From Stenotrophomonas sp. BIO128-Bstrain (lineage in GTDB: Bacteria; Pseudomonadota; Gammaproteobacteria; Xanthomonadales; Xanthomonadaceae): DNA of 64,000 bases. The stretch spans positions 186,001-250,000 of the forward strand of contig NZ_CP124620.1 of assembly GCF_030128875.1 (NCBI RefSeq). The letters are read 5' to 3'. The notes under the pieces were generated by a model. The model made no database searches. It saw only the letters and a program-made list of their open reading frames with translations, and was not told where the DNA came from. Shown here piece after piece: positions 62,649 to 64,000 of the stretch (within the stretch, counting starts at the first letter, position 1; the number at the start of each line of letters is the position of its first letter). The position numbers were made by a program, and so were the translations under genes.

Positions 62649-64000
62649 TCACCCGGCTGCCGTGCGCGCCAATCCCAAGCGCACCAACCGCGCCTCGATG
62701 CGTTCGCCGAACGTCTTCGGTGCTTCCAGCCCCATCCGCTGCAGATAGGCCTGGTCGCCATCGCCGGCCGGTTGCGTCAGCGCAGCCAGCACCGTGCGCA
62801 GCTTGGCCATCGGTGTCTGCGTGTTCTGCTTGAGCCAGCCCAGCGCCTTGACCAGATGCTGCTCGACTTCGGTGAAATCACTGCCCAGCGGATAGTCCGG
62901 CAGCAGGCCGGACTGGCGGAATGGCGCCAGTGCTGCGCTGACCTCGGCCGCGGTGTTGCGCCGCCCATCGTCGGGCGCAGTGAACCCGGCGGCCAGCTTT
63001 TTCGAGGCTTTCGCTTTGTCCTGCAAGGCGGCCTGGAACTGCGCATCGGTGATCGCAGCCATGGCGATCACGCAGTCCTCGTCGGTCATGTTGCGCAGGT
63101 CGGCGATGCCGTACTCATTGATGTAGAGGTCGCGCAGATGCCGCGGAATCGTGGTGTGCCCGTAGTTCCAGCGCACGTTGGACTGCAGCGTGCCCTTGTC
63201 CTCGCGGGTGGCACGGAAGATCAGCGCGCTGCGGGCGCCGGGCAGAGCATGGGCCATCGCCACGAAGTTGTACTGGCCGCCGACGCCGGAGACCACACGG
63301 CCGTCGTCCAGCGCATCGGAAGCGGCCGCGCCGAGCGCAGTGGCCATCATGCAGGAGTTGAAGAAGCGCGCATCGCGGCGCTGCATCCGCTCCAGCGTTT
63401 CATCGCCGCCGTAAAGCTGGTTGATCTCGCTGATGCGGCGCATGCCGATCGCGCTGCGCTCCTCCTCGGGCAGGTCGCGCAGCCACTGGTAGAACTCCGG
63501 CGAGCCCAGGTAGAACGCGCCGTGCAGATACTCGCCCTCGGCCTCGAGCGTGGCGTAGTCGGTGGTCCAGGCGGTGCCGTTCTCGATCCGCTGCAGCATC
63601 GCCAGATCGTCGTGCACCTTGCGCCGGATCACCCCGGTCTGGACCAGCCGGCGGAAGCCCTCGTTGAGCATCTCACTGCAACCGTACAGACCGATCTCGA
63701 ACGGCTCCAGGCCACCGCACTCAAGGACGGTGGGGTTGCTGGCCAGGCCGGGATCGAGCGCCTGCAGGATCTGCCGGTAGCGGGCGTTGTCGGTATGCCG
63801 CAGCACCAGCGCATGGCTGAGCGCATCGGCCAGCGTACCGATGCCGATCTGCAGCGTGCCGCCATCGCGCACCAGCGTGCTGGCGTACAGGCCGATCGCA
63901 TAGTCGGCATCGCTCACCGGTTGCCGCGGCAGGCCGAACAGGTCCGGGTAGGGCCCCGGTGGCGTGATCACCAGATCGAAGAACGACACATCCACCGTGG
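62649..64000 (-). CDS. Acetyl-CoA hydrolase/transferase family protein, C-terminal part (cut by window edge)
   Basis: At least 450 residues; the true start lies beyond the right edge (the first codon at 63995 is GTG and sits inside a longer frame). Class I CoA-transferase fold: LQIGIGTLADALSHALVLRHTDN, LECGGLEPFEIGLYGCSEM, then GRVVSGVGGQYNFVAMAHALPGARSAL-like loop, and TTIPRHLRDLYINEYGIADLRNM with NEYG near the carboxylate. Transfers CoA between acetate and other acyl groups or hydrolyses acetyl-CoA. The exact activity is not decided from this part. Confidence 0.9.
   Translation of the reverse strand, partial: TVDVSFFDLVITPPGPYPDLFGLPRQPVSDADYAIGLYASTLVRDGGTLQIGIGTLADALSHALVLRHTDNARYRQILQALDPGLASNPTVLECGGLEPFEIGLYGCSEMLNEGFRRLVQTGVIRRKVHDDLAMLQRIENGTAWTTDYATLEAEGEYLHGAFYLGSPEFYQWLRDLPEEERSAIGMRRISEINQLYGGDETLERMQRRDARFFNSCMMATALGAAASDALDDGRVVSGVGGQYNFVAMAHALPGARSALIFRATREDKGTLQSNVRWNYGHTTIPRHLRDLYINEYGIADLRNMTDEDCVIAMAAITDAQFQAALQDKAKASKKLAAGFTAPDDGRRNTAAEVSAALAPFRQSGLLPDYPLGSDFTEVEQHLVKALGWLKQNTQTPMAKLRTVLAALTQPAGDGDQAYLQRMGLEAPKTFGERIEARLVRLGLARTAAG

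Overview
The window is about 64 kb of GC-rich gammaproteobacterial chromosome, and the gene content and order point to the Xanthomonadaceae. The strongest signs are a pyrophosphate-dependent phosphofructokinase, the pilMNOPQ / MoxR-Bat run, a type B L31 protein, and many short palindromes bounded by GTAG/CTAC. Those palindromes resemble the SMAG family described in Stenotrophomonas maltophilia, so a Stenotrophomonas-like species is the best guess. This is inferred from sequence reading alone. Nearly every base belongs to a housekeeping gene. I saw no phage, insertion sequence, CRISPR array, tRNA or rRNA.

Layout. 1-5.4 kb: a cut-off proton-pumping pyrophosphatase (hppA), a small secreted protein, pfp, adk, a candidate C-rich small RNA, and mpl. 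5.4-12.4 kb: Lon-domain protein, DedA-PAP2-LssY membrane protein, small kinase, two lipoproteins, HSDL2-like reductase, ion channel. 12.4-17.2 kb: argD, HAD hydrolase, azurin, thiE-hemL, rubredoxin. 17.2-23.4 kb: SirB1, DUF192, rpiA, EVE, fau, 6S RNA, zapA, a ZapB-like coiled coil, then ygfB-pepP, the conserved neighbourhood of 6S RNA. 23.4-30.9 kb (minus): pepQ, PilZ, DUF1631, and the overlapping chain rph-VOC-rdgB-hemW. 31-38 kb (plus): yicC-gmk-rpoZ-spoT-ridA-recG. 38-44 kb: nucleoside hydrolase, rpmE2, gltA, BOF protein, AraC regulator with a divergent hydrolase, and a hypothetical protein. 44-52 kb: mrcA divergent from pilMNOPQ. 52-59 kb: moxR-DUF58-DUF4381-batA-batB-batD, mostly with 4-base overlaps. 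59-64 kb: dicarboxylate/amino acid symporter, transketolase, and a cut-off acetyl-CoA hydrolase/transferase.

How it fits together. The region combines central carbon metabolism (pfp, rpiA, tkt, gltA), nucleotide supply and housekeeping (adk, gmk, rdgB, rph), stringent response and transcription (spoT, rpoZ, 6S RNA), wall synthesis and recycling (mrcA, mpl), and type IV pilus assembly. I found no unmistakably new system. The most unusual signals are: GTAG palindromes that supply the stop codons of two convergent genes and the last residues of a third; a four-copy 40-bp tandem repeat against the ridA promoter; a candidate C-rich-loop small RNA after adk; several genes whose -10 box lies only 6-7 bases before the start codon; and a PAP2 domain lacking its usual catalytic histidine motif.
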